From: Muribaculaceae bacterium
GTDB lineage: Bacteria > Bacteroidota > Bacteroidia > Bacteroidales > Muribaculaceae
DNA: 64,000 nucleotides
Reading direction: 5' to 3'
NCBI GenBank assembly: GCA_022510405.1
Contig: JAFLTP010000015.1
Location: 1-64,000 of the forward strand
Shown here: positions 15,033 through 23,779 of the stretch, piece after piece
Layout of the letters: each line of letters starts with the position of its first letter
How positions within the stretch are numbered: position 1 is the first letter of the stretch
Program-made: the position numbers and the translations under genes
The notes under the pieces: generated by a model
Told to the model about the DNA's origin: nothing
Databases searched by the model: none
The model's input: the letters and a program-made list of their open reading frames with translations, nothing else

Positions 15033-15476
15033 ATGAATCCTAATAATGAAATACGTTATGGTGTAATCTATTCTATTACTAATACAGAAAATAACATGAA
15101 ATATATTGGAAGAACATTATATTTCGACCATAGAATTAAAACACATTTTTATAGAGCAAAACAAGGATGGAATGTTGCTTTTTATGAAGATTATAGAAAA
15201 AATCCTAATTGTTGGAAAGTAGAGATAATAGAAGATAATGTACCTGAAAATGAATTAAATCAAAAAGAGCAATACTATATTAAATATTATGATAGTATTT
15301 ATTCAGGTTACAATCATACAAAGGGTGGAGAAACAAAAGTAGGTCCTTTACATTATTCAAAAGAAAGAAATAAAAAGATTAGTGAATCAACAAAGGGAGA
15401 AAATCATCCCGCTTTTGGAAAACACAGACAATATCTCAACCCACAAAATAAAAAAGAAGGTTGGATAATGGTATGA
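15033..15476 (+). CDS. GIY-YIG endonuclease, free-standing homing type (147 aa)
   Basis: GVIYSITN (residues 10-17) and KYIGRT (23-28) are the GIY-YIG motifs; NQKEQYYIKYY (about 73-83) holds the likely catalytic Glu. The C-terminus contains a NUMOD3-like DNA-binding motif (ENHPAFGKHR). Such enzymes cut related phage genomes and copy themselves in. It separates TerS from TerL and its stop overlaps the TerL start as ATGA. Confidence 0.88.
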   Translation: MNPNNEIRYGVIYSITNTENNMKYIGRTLYFDHRIKTHFYRAKQGWNVAFYEDYRKNPNCWKVEIIEDNVPENELNQKEQYYIKYYDSIYSGYNHTKGGETKVGPLHYSKERNKKISESTKGENHPAFGKHRQYLNPQNKKEGWIMV

Positions 15477-17107
15477 ATGAAATAATAAAAAGACATCAAC
15501 AATATGCTATGGATGTAATAGATGGGAAAATAATTGCCTGTCATTACATCCAAATGGCATGTAAGAGGTATTTATCATTTTTTGATAAATATGAATATAG
15601 AGAAGGTGCAGTTGAAAAAGTAATAAACTTTATTCAGAAATTAAGGCATTTTAAAGGAAAACATAATGGAAAACCCTTTATTCTAATGCCTTGGCAAGTA
15701 TGGATTATAAGTGCAATATTTGGTTTTTATAGAGATAATGGAAAAAGATTAATAAATAATGTATATATAGAAATTGCCAGAAAAAACGGAAAAACAGCTT
15801 TCATTGGTGCAATATCCTTATATATGTTAATTGCAGATGGAGAAAGTGGTGCAGAAATAGACTTTTTGGCTAATAATGCAAAACAGGCTGCTATTGCTTA
15901 TGAATTTGCTTCTTATTTCCTTCAATCAATCGACCCTAAAGGAAAATATTTTGAGAGATTAAGAAGTAAGATAAAATTTGATAAGACTAAATCATTTATT
16001 CAGGTTCTATCATCTGAATCAAGTGGGTTGGATGGTTTCGACAGTTCTTGTTTTGTATTGGATGAAGTACATGAACAGAAAGATTCACGATTATATGATG
16101 TAATGATAAGTTCTCAAGGTCAAAGAGAAAACCCATTAGCACTATTAATTACAACTGCTGGATTTAATATGTATGGTTTTTGCTACCCTTATAGAAAAAT
16201 CTGTACAGAAGTAATTTCAGGTCATAAAGAAGATGATTCTATGTTTGCTGCTATCTTCACATTAGATGAAGAAGATAAATGGGATGATGAAAATGTTTGG
16301 GTAAAGTCAAATCCTAATTTAGGAATTACAGTACAAAGAGATTATTTAGAAAGACAAATCAATAATGCTAAGTTAAATTCTGCTTTAGAAGTAGGTACAA
16401 AAACAAAAAACCTCAATATGTGGGTTAGTTCAAGTGACGTATGGATAAATAATGATTTGTTATTGCAATCAACTAAGAAATTTGAATTAACAGATTTTGA
16501 AAATGAAAGTATTTGTTTTTTAGGTGTGGATTTAGCATCTGTAAGTGATTTAACTGCTTTAAGTGTAATGATTCCTTATGAAGGAAAGTTTTATTTTAAG
16601 AATTATTTCTATTTACCTGAATCATGTTTAGAGAATAATCCTAATTCGAGGTTGTATTTTGACTGGATGAAACAAGGTTACTTAACAATTACATCAGGAA
16701 ATGTCACCGATTATGATTACGTCACAAAAGATATATTGAAGGTTGCAGATCACTTGCTCATTGATAAAATAGCATACGACCAGTACAATTCTGTACAATG
16801 GGCGATTGATTGTACAGAACAAAATTTACCTATTGAACCATATTCACAGGCATTATGGAGTTTTAATAGACCAACTAAAGAATTTGAAAGATTATTAAAA
16901 ATGGGTAAAGTTGTAATTGATGATAACCCAATAATAAGATGGAATTTTGCTAATGTTACTTTAAAATTTGATTTTAATGAAAATTGTAAACCTACAAAAG
17001 GAGATGGTAAAAACAATAAGATAGATGGTGTTATTGGAATGCTACAAGCATTAGGAATTTATTTGCTACAACCTCAATATTCAAACGAAATTATAACTCT
17101 ATCATAA
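15473..17107 (+). CDS. large terminase of the inner phage, Terminase_1 type (544 aa)
   Basis: N-terminal ATPase with Walker A ARKNGKT (102-108) and Walker B CFVLDEVHE (193-201). The C-terminal RNase H-like nuclease has LGVDLASVSD and GKNNKIDGVIG as acidic motifs. This HK97-type motor is unrelated in motif style to the interrupted outer terminase (KARQWGGST). The ATG at 15473 (overlapping the GIY-YIG stop as ATGA) is preferred over an upstream TTG at 15461. Confidence 0.93.
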   Translation: MNEIIKRHQQYAMDVIDGKIIACHYIQMACKRYLSFFDKYEYREGAVEKVINFIQKLRHFKGKHNGKPFILMPWQVWIISAIFGFYRDNGKRLINNVYIEIARKNGKTAFIGAISLYMLIADGESGAEIDFLANNAKQAAIAYEFASYFLQSIDPKGKYFERLRSKIKFDKTKSFIQVLSSESSGLDGFDSSCFVLDEVHEQKDSRLYDVMISSQGQRENPLALLITTAGFNMYGFCYPYRKICTEVISGHKEDDSMFAAIFTLDEEDKWDDENVWVKSNPNLGITVQRDYLERQINNAKLNSALEVGTKTKNLNMWVSSSDVWINNDLLLQSTKKFELTDFENESICFLGVDLASVSDLTALSVMIPYEGKFYFKNYFYLPESCLENNPNSRLYFDWMKQGYLTITSGNVTDYDYVTKDILKVADHLLIDKIAYDQYNSVQWAIDCTEQNLPIEPYSQALWSFNRPTKEFERLLKMGKVVIDDNPIIRWNFANVTLKFDFNENCKPTKGDGKNNKIDGVIGMLQALGIYLLQPQYSNEIITLS

Positions 17108-17132
17108 TTGAAACATACACACAATGTATAAG

Positions 17133-17164
17133 ACTTTCTAATATAGTTATTAGAAAGTTTTTAT
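17133..17164 (+). terminator. terminator after TerL
   Basis: ACTTTCTA/TAGAAAGT hairpin followed by TTTTTATTTTT. The T tract merges with the next promoter motif. Confidence 0.75.
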
Positions 17165-17176
17165 TTTTAATAAATA
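17161..17176 (+). promoter_or_regulatory. late-class promoter motif copy 2
   Basis: TTATTTTTAATAAATA, 15 bp before the portal gene. Confidence 0.6.
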
Positions 17177-17191
17177 TAGCATAGTTATACT

Positions 17192-18415
17192 ATGGGATTT
17201 TTTAACTGGTTTAGTGGAAATATTGAAAAAAGAAGTATAAATCATCAAAATCATGAAGAAGAAACTAATACTATTGGTTCATCTTTATCATTTGGTGCTA
17301 TATTTCAAAACAATATTAGCAGGAATCTAAGTGTAATTCATAGATGTACTGATTTAATTAGTGATTCTGTTGCTATGTTACCTATCCTAATAAGAAATAA
17401 GAAATCTAAACATTCAGAAGATATAGAAGGTCATAATTTACATTTTGTTTTTGATAACCTTTTATTAGGTAAATATATGTTTATGAAAAGAATGATTGAA
17501 GATGTAATTCTTAATGGAAATTCTTACGCATATATTAAAAGAGGTATGGATGGTAATGTTATAGATTTAATATATCTACAAAAAGGAGAAGTAACTGTAA
17601 ACTATAATAAAGAAAGAGGAATATTAAACTACAAAATATCAAATAGAATTGGAATAAAAGGTATCGTACAAAAAGAAGATATGATACATTTAGTAAGATA
17701 TTCAGATGATGGAATACAAGGTAAAAGTGTTCTTTCCTATGCTTCCCGTTCTATTAATTTAGCACATTCGGCAGAAAATAGTGCAACCAATTTCTTTAAG
17801 AATGGTGGTAATTTATCAGGTCTTTTAAAGGTAAATGGTACTTTATCATCAAAACAAAGAACAGATATATTAAATAGTTGGAATCAAACATACTCTAATG
17901 GAGGTCAGGGATTATGTGTAATTCCTGGTAATATGGACTATCAGGCAATTTCCTCTAATCCATCAGAATCACAATTATTAGAAACGAGAGAGTATAATGT
18001 TGTTGATTTATGTAGATTTTTTGGAATTTCACCCTGTTTGATAGGAGATTTAACACATTCTCAATATGGAACATTAGAAGTTGCACAACAAGAATTTATC
18101 ACACATACATTGCAACCATATATTTTGATGGTAGAACAAGAATTTACAAGAAAATTGTTAAAGGACAATGATTTAGTAGTGAATTTAGATGAAAATTACC
18201 TATTGAGAACAGATAAGTCAACATTAGCAACATATTATTCTACAATGGTGAAAAATGGAATTTTATGTATCAATGAATGTAGAGAAGATATGGGGTTATC
18301 ACCAATAGAAGGAGGAGACCAACATATTATTCCATGGACTGACCTTAATAAAAATGTGATTGGAGGAACAGAAGAATCACAATCAAATGAAGAAGAAAAA
18401 AATACTGACAAATAA
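17192..18415 (+). CDS. HK97-family portal protein (407 aa)
   Basis: The typical portal pattern is present: RCTDLISDSVAMLPILIR (residues about 50-67), ILNGNSYAYIKR (about 105-116) and the C-terminal helix region. Twelve copies form the DNA entry ring to which TerL docks. It is the last packaging gene before the fibre block; in HK97-like phages the protease and capsid genes normally follow at once, but here they are about 10 kb away. Confidence 0.93.
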   Translation: MGFFNWFSGNIEKRSINHQNHEEETNTIGSSLSFGAIFQNNISRNLSVIHRCTDLISDSVAMLPILIRNKKSKHSEDIEGHNLHFVFDNLLLGKYMFMKRMIEDVILNGNSYAYIKRGMDGNVIDLIYLQKGEVTVNYNKERGILNYKISNRIGIKGIVQKEDMIHLVRYSDDGIQGKSVLSYASRSINLAHSAENSATNFFKNGGNLSGLLKVNGTLSSKQRTDILNSWNQTYSNGGQGLCVIPGNMDYQAISSNPSESQLLETREYNVVDLCRFFGISPCLIGDLTHSQYGTLEVAQQEFITHTLQPYILMVEQEFTRKLLKDNDLVVNLDENYLLRTDKSTLATYYSTMVKNGILCINECREDMGLSPIEGGDQHIIPWTDLNKNVIGGTEESQSNEEEKNTDK

Positions 18416-18420
18416 TAAAG

Positions 18421-19182
18421 ATGGAAAAAGAGAGACGAATCCATTATGTAGATAGTTTTAAATTTAGTTTCGTATTGCCTGTATATACAAAATTTAGATA
18501 TGAGATAAAACTTAGAACAACAGGTCTTAATTCTTATAAAGCAGGTTTGGAATATAGACATCACGAATGGTTCTGTAACAACTGTGAACTCCGCAACGAT
18601 GAAATTACAGTATTTGTTCGTGACCATAATTTAGCACCGGGAAAACTCTATTGTCAAATTACTTTATTTGATAAAGAAGGTAGAGAATATGAATCATTAG
18701 GAATTGACCCACATATTATGCTTACTTACGACCATATCAGTACAGATAAGAAACCTTCTGATGTAGATACTCAACAATCTATTGATATTGTTAAACTCTA
18801 TGATAAATATTATGAGTTAAGAGACAAATTAGTAACTGTTGAAGAATCTAATGACAGAAAAACATCTGTTGCTGATAGTGATGGTGAAATAATTTCAAAG
18901 ATGTGGATATCTTATGAAGATGAGAAAGACTTCCCAGTTTATACAAAATGGCAAACTCATGACAGATTTGTAAGTAAGGATGAAATTAAGAAATATGTTA
19001 AGATGAAGGTTTTGGAAGAAATGATGAGAGATACAGTTGATAAGAAGTATCTTCAAAAACATTATTTCGACAAATCAGAAGCATATAATATTTTTATTAA
19101 AGAAGGCAATTATTACACTAAAGAAGAAGTGGATAAACTACTTAATAAGATGCAGAAACAAATCGATGCACTTAAATCTTAA
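18421..19182 (+). CDS. virion/fibre-associated protein (253 aa)
   Basis: A beta-rich N-terminal domain (residues 1-105) is followed by a region with KDEIKKYVKMKVLEEM and a C-terminal YYTKEEVDKLLNKMQKQIDALK trimerisation-type coiled coil. The YYTK-x-EVD motif recurs in the fibre genes downstream. It lies 5 bp after the portal gene. A connector or fibre base role is inferred. Confidence 0.6.
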   Translation: MEKERRIHYVDSFKFSFVLPVYTKFRYEIKLRTTGLNSYKAGLEYRHHEWFCNNCELRNDEITVFVRDHNLAPGKLYCQITLFDKEGREYESLGIDPHIMLTYDHISTDKKPSDVDTQQSIDIVKLYDKYYELRDKLVTVEESNDRKTSVADSDGEIISKMWISYEDEKDFPVYTKWQTHDRFVSKDEIKKYVKMKVLEEMMRDTVDKKYLQKHYFDKSEAYNIFIKEGNYYTKEEVDKLLNKMQKQIDALKS

Positions 19183-19211
19183 AAAGAAAAATATGTACAA
19201 TATATAGTAAA

Positions 19212-21392
19212 ATGGCTGTTTTAAATTATAAAGATAAGAATGGTGTACATCATAAAAGTCCTATTGTTAATGTTCAGAATGTAGTAGTTGTTCAAAAACC
19301 TGGTGATTCTGAATTAGATGTAATGAGTCAAAAGGCAGTTACAGAGTGCATTGAAATACTTGATGATAAGATTTACAAACTCGGTAAAGATACTAATGAA
19401 AAATTCACTCATTATTATACAACTGAACAAACTGATGAAAAATTAAGAGAGTTAGAAGAAAATCTTAATGGAAATATTGGTGATGTTAAGAATGATGTTG
19501 AAGAAGCATTAAAAAATCACCTCACAGATGTTGAAAATCTATTTGGCAACATCCAAGAAGTAGAAACTAACTTATTTAACAACATACAGGAAGTTCAAAA
19601 CAATTTATTTGGAAATATCCAAGAAGTTGAATCTAACCTTGAAAAGAACATAGAAGCAGTTAGAGACGGTCTTTTTAACAATATCCAAGAGGTTGAAAAG
19701 AATTTATCCGACAATATTGGTTCTGTAAATAGCAATTTGACAAATAAAATTGATGATTTAGAGACTAAACACGATAATGAAGTAGAAAATCTAAATAATT
19801 CTATTTCAGAAACTAATCAAAATCTTCAAAATCAGGTAGAAAAAGAAGAAAATGACAGAATAAATCTTCAAAACCAAATTGATGAATTAGATAATCGTCA
19901 AACTGTATCAGAAGGTAATATTGAACAACTTCAAAAAGACCTTGATGAATTAACCAAACTTCATAATTCAGATGTTGAAGACCTCAATAAACAAATTTCA
20001 GACCTTGATACAAAGGTAGATAATTCTGTTAATGATTTGAATGGTTCTATTACTGAATTAGACAATAGACTTACAGAAGAAATTAACAACCTTGACGAAA
20101 AGGTCGATAATAACAAAACTGAATGTGATAATGCCTTAAAAGAAGCAAAAGAGGAATTAGAACAATCAATAAATGATGTTGAAAGTTCATTAAATGACTC
20201 TATTGATGAATTAGAAGCAAAGGTTGATGATAATAAGACTGAATGTGAAAGAGAACTTTCTAATGTTACATCTGAATTAAATAAAACTATTTCAGACCTT
20301 GAAGCAAAACACGATGGTGATGTTCAGAATATAAATAGCACTCTTAAGGTATTTGAAGATACTTATAATGAAGATAAATCTAATCTTATTGACCAATTAG
20401 GACAAATTACATCAAGTATCGAAAATGAGGTTACAAGAGCAACATCAGAGGAAGAAGCAATTAGAGAATCATTAAAATTGCTTATAAATGATGCTAAATG
20501 GGATAGAGAAACAAAAAGAATCAATTTCTACCATGATGAAGAAGTTCTTGCTTGGATTGATGGAACTGACTTTGTAAAAGATGGAATGGTTCGTAAAGTA
20601 TCTATTTTTACTGATGTAGATGATACTCGTTATTTAGAAGTTGTATTTAATGGTGATGCAGAACTCGACCCAATTAGAATTCCTCTTAATGATATTTTCA
20701 ACCCAGATAACTATTACACTAAATCTGAAATGGATAGAACTGTAATAGAAATCAATGCTAAAATATCTAATTTACAACAAGAAGATATTTATATTAAAGG
20801 TATGATTGACAATCATTCTGATAAGATTCAATCTATTAGAAATGAGATAAATCATATTAAAGAGGAAATTTCCGATATAAATATTGAAGTAACTCAATTA
20901 AAGAGTGATAAGGAGAATATCGTACTTCAATTAAATTCACTTCAAAAAGATATGGCATTTGCTAATGACAATATCAAACACCTTGAAGATGATGTTGAAG
21001 ATATATACGATAGATTGAGATATAAGGTTGATTCTTCTGTTTATGATACAGATAAGAAAGAGTTTGAAAACACTATCAAAACATTAGAAGAAAAACATGA
21101 CAATGAAATAGCAGGTCTTAATTCTACTATTGATAATGTTAAATCTGAATTGAATGGAAATATCGAATCTACAAAGAATGAAATTTATGAGAATATTTCA
21201 ACCGTAAAAAATGAAATATATGAAAATATATCTTCTGTTAAGGATGAAATCAATCAAAATATTTCTAATTCTAAAGATGAAATTTCCGAACAAATGAAGC
21301 AAATGCAAAAAGATTATGAAGAAAAAATACAAAATCTTCAAAATCAAATTAATGATTTAGTTGAATTATTGACTTGGATGGAATATGAATAA
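19212..21392 (+). CDS. long coiled-coil tail-fibre protein (726 aa)
   Basis: Residues about 115-180 hold six 10-11 residue repeats of the form NIQEV-x-x-NLF. Residues about 200-390 and 510-715 are long coiled coils, with a small beta-type domain between (about 420-500) that carries a YYTKSEMD motif. The layout is that of a trimeric fibre shaft. The C-terminus (LVELLTWMEYE) resembles the ends of other fibres. No adhesin domain is visible in it, so it may carry the LRR proteins downstream. Confidence 0.8.
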   Translation: MAVLNYKDKNGVHHKSPIVNVQNVVVVQKPGDSELDVMSQKAVTECIEILDDKIYKLGKDTNEKFTHYYTTEQTDEKLRELEENLNGNIGDVKNDVEEALKNHLTDVENLFGNIQEVETNLFNNIQEVQNNLFGNIQEVESNLEKNIEAVRDGLFNNIQEVEKNLSDNIGSVNSNLTNKIDDLETKHDNEVENLNNSISETNQNLQNQVEKEENDRINLQNQIDELDNRQTVSEGNIEQLQKDLDELTKLHNSDVEDLNKQISDLDTKVDNSVNDLNGSITELDNRLTEEINNLDEKVDNNKTECDNALKEAKEELEQSINDVESSLNDSIDELEAKVDDNKTECERELSNVTSELNKTISDLEAKHDGDVQNINSTLKVFEDTYNEDKSNLIDQLGQITSSIENEVTRATSEEEAIRESLKLLINDAKWDRETKRINFYHDEEVLAWIDGTDFVKDGMVRKVSIFTDVDDTRYLEVVFNGDAELDPIRIPLNDIFNPDNYYTKSEMDRTVIEINAKISNLQQEDIYIKGMIDNHSDKIQSIRNEINHIKEEISDINIEVTQLKSDKENIVLQLNSLQKDMAFANDNIKHLEDDVEDIYDRLRYKVDSSVYDTDKKEFENTIKTLEEKHDNEIAGLNSTIDNVKSELNGNIESTKNEIYENISTVKNEIYENISSVKDEINQNISNSKDEISEQMKQMQKDYEEKIQNLQNQINDLVELLTWMEYE

Positions 21393-21396
21393 AAAT

Positions 21397-21420
21397 GAAT
21401 GGGGATTAACTTCCCCATTC
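21397..21420 (+). terminator. terminator-like hairpin after the fibre shaft gene
   Basis: GAATGGGG and CCCCATTC arms. The T-rich tract starts some 10 bp later. Confidence 0.6.
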
Positions 21421-21430
21421 TAATCAAAGT

Positions 21431-21448
21431 TTTATTTTTATATAAATA
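21431..21448 (+). promoter_or_regulatory. late-class promoter motif copy 3
   Basis: TTTATTTTTATATAAATA, 29 bp before the next fibre gene. Confidence 0.55.
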
Positions 21449-21477
21449 CATAAATAAATTTATACACTCATAATATT

Positions 21478-22392
21478 ATGGCTGAAAATAAACAATTTGT
21501 AATTTTTAGTTCTAAGGCAGCTTTCAATGCTGGTTCTGATAAATATGATAACAATTCTATTGTTTTTGTAAAGGATGCAAATGAACCTGGTATTTATACA
21601 CATGCTTATGGTTGGAATGCTCTTCCTAACAATGCAGTTGCTAATCAAATTTTGTCATTTGTTGAAGGTAAAGCAAAATGGATTGATAAAGATTACTATA
21701 CTAAATCAGAAGTAGAAAGTAAGTTAGATGAAATCGATGTTACAGACCAATTAGTAGATTATGCAAAATCAGAAGATGTAACTAAAGAAATTGCTGATGC
21801 AGTTAAAGACCTTGCTTCTAAATCTGAAATTCCTACTGATTTTTATTCAAAAGAAGAAGTTGATGGAAAGGTAGCAAATGTTAAATCTGAAATACTCGGT
21901 GGTGTAGGTCAAGATTATGATACTCTTAAAGAAATTGAAACTTGGATTGGAACTCACCAAGAACTTTATCAAGCACTTGTAAATGGAATTGCTACTAAGG
22001 CTTCTATTGAATATGTAGATGGTAAAGTAGAAGATATGGCTACTATGAGTTGGGTAGAAGAACAAAACTATCTTAAAACTCACCAATCATTAGATGCTTA
22101 TGCAACTAAAGAATATGTTGGTCAAGAAATTGCTAAGATTGAAGTTCCATCTGTTGAAGGACTTGCTTCTGAAGAATATGTTGATAATGCAGTAGAAGAT
22201 ATGGCTACTATGACTTGGGTTAAGGGTCAAAATTATCTTACTACTCACCAATCATTAGAAGGTTATGCTAAGACATCAGAAGTTGAAGCATTAATTAGTG
22301 ATTTTGTAACTGAAGATGATGTTGATGAAAAACTTGAAGGTTATTACACACAAGCAGAAGTTGATGCAATGTTTGAATGGGGTGAATATTAA
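21478..22392 (+). CDS. tail-fibre protein with repeated YYTKSEV modules (304 aa)
   Basis: The N-terminal domain has SIVFVKDANEPGIYTHAYGWNALP, typical of Bacteroidales phage fibre tips. The shaft contains YYTKSEVES, FYSKEEVDG and YYTQAEVDA motifs and a duplicated unit EDMATM-x-WV-x-x-QNYL-x-THQSL. The last residues (MFEWGEY) end the fibre. It is a structural adhesion protein on the virion surface. It probably shares late expression with its neighbours. Confidence 0.8.
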   Translation: MAENKQFVIFSSKAAFNAGSDKYDNNSIVFVKDANEPGIYTHAYGWNALPNNAVANQILSFVEGKAKWIDKDYYTKSEVESKLDEIDVTDQLVDYAKSEDVTKEIADAVKDLASKSEIPTDFYSKEEVDGKVANVKSEILGGVGQDYDTLKEIETWIGTHQELYQALVNGIATKASIEYVDGKVEDMATMSWVEEQNYLKTHQSLDAYATKEYVGQEIAKIEVPSVEGLASEEYVDNAVEDMATMTWVKGQNYLTTHQSLEGYAKTSEVEALISDFVTEDDVDEKLEGYYTQAEVDAMFEWGEY

Positions 22393-22420
22393 TCTTATAT
22401 AAGATTTAAAATAACTTCTA

Positions 22421-22460
22421 AAAGGGTTCTAATTTTAGAATCCTTTTTATTTTTATATAA
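22421..22460 (+). terminator. terminator overlapping late-class motif
   Basis: AAAGGGTTCT-AATTTT-AGAATCCTTT hairpin with one wobble, then T-rich sequence. The T tract leads into TTTTTATTTTTATATAA (22444-22460), a late-class motif 94 bp before the next gene. Confidence 0.65.
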
Positions 22461-22553
22461 AGAACTATACAACTGGATTTTATGTATAGTTTTTCAATTT
22501 ATAAGAGGTCTCATTTGAGAAATCTTTCCAAATATATTTTTTAAATTTTTATT

Positions 22554-23777
22554 ATGGCAATAGATAAGAAAATTATCAATTTTAAAAAAGGAGAAGATTT
22601 TACCAGAGAATATAATGCAGGTAATATCTTAGACAAATCATTAGTATTTATAGATGATACACATGAAATAGTTACACATAAAACAGTTTTTGATGGTAAT
22701 ATACCTGACTGGAATGCTAATGAAGGACAACCAGGATTTATAAAGAATAAACCTGATTTGAGTAATCTTGGTGGAAGTTCATTACCACCTTATCCAAAAT
22801 CAAATCAAGTTTATTATACAACTACTGATAATAAAATATTAAATGATTTAGGTAGTGATTTAAAACCAGTCATTAAATCTAATGAATATTTTGAAAATGA
22901 AATGGTTGGTGTAATAACATTTAATGAAGATATTACACAATTAGTTTCATTCAACAATATTGCTTATGCAGATAAATCACGAATTAAATCTATTACTTTA
23001 CCCGAAACTATTACATCATTTTCAGAAAGTCAATTTAACTATATGTTAAGTTTTGAAAGTGTAAATATTCCTGATAATATTACAGAATTACCAAATTATT
23101 TCTTATACGGTTCAAAGGTTAGAAATATAAAAATGCCAAGTAAATTAGAAAAGATAGGTAATTATGCTTTTTATAATTGTCAATTACTTGAATCAATTTC
23201 ATTTGGAAATTGTGAATATTTATCTGAAATTGGTAGAAGTGCTTTTCAAGAATGTAAATCATTAGTTTATGTAGCCAATTTTAATAGAACAATGGTTTAC
23301 ACAATTAATGATTATACATTTTATAGATGTACTTCCTTAATAAATATAAATCTGTCAAATGTATACACAATAGGAAATTATGCTTTTGATGATTGTAAAT
23401 CTTTAACAAACTTAAATCTTTCATTAGTAAATAATTTATCAGATTGTGCATTTTATAATTGCACAAGTATTCATACTGTTTTTATCAATCAATATAATAC
23501 AAATATAAAATTAGATTCTTTTAAAACTAATAATAATGGAACAAATCAGATAAACTTTTATGTTTATGGTTGTGATGGTGATTATAATGATAGTTATAAT
23601 GATAATATAGTTAAATACCAAAATGCATATCCAGATTTTAAGAATCAATTTCATACTTGGAAAGGTAAAGACATTTACGTTTACCAAAATCAACTTTGGA
23701 CTGGAACACAAGACGAGTATGATGGTATAACTTCAAAAGATTCAAATACATTCTATTTCATCAAGGAGGAAGCATAA
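22554..23777 (+). CDS. BspA-type leucine-rich repeat fibre protein (407 aa)
   Basis: The N-terminus has the fibre signature (SLVFIDDTHEIVTHK, then PDWNANEGQPGFIKNKPDL). Residues about 115-330 hold at least seven BspA-type LRR_5 repeats such as IGNYAFYNCQLLESISF and IGNYAFDDCKSLTNLNL. The C-terminus (LWTGTQDEYDGI-x-SKDSNTFYFI) is a phage-fibre ending. The repeats probably form the binding surface, and the ends show that it is a virion protein, not captured host DNA. The gene is 2 bp from the next LRR gene. Confidence 0.85.
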   Translation: MAIDKKIINFKKGEDFTREYNAGNILDKSLVFIDDTHEIVTHKTVFDGNIPDWNANEGQPGFIKNKPDLSNLGGSSLPPYPKSNQVYYTTTDNKILNDLGSDLKPVIKSNEYFENEMVGVITFNEDITQLVSFNNIAYADKSRIKSITLPETITSFSESQFNYMLSFESVNIPDNITELPNYFLYGSKVRNIKMPSKLEKIGNYAFYNCQLLESISFGNCEYLSEIGRSAFQECKSLVYVANFNRTMVYTINDYTFYRCTSLININLSNVYTIGNYAFDDCKSLTNLNLSLVNNLSDCAFYNCTSIHTVFINQYNTNIKLDSFKTNNNGTNQINFYVYGCDGDYNDSYNDNIVKYQNAYPDFKNQFHTWKGKDIYVYQNQLWTGTQDEYDGITSKDSNTFYFIKEEA

Positions 23778-23779
23778 TT

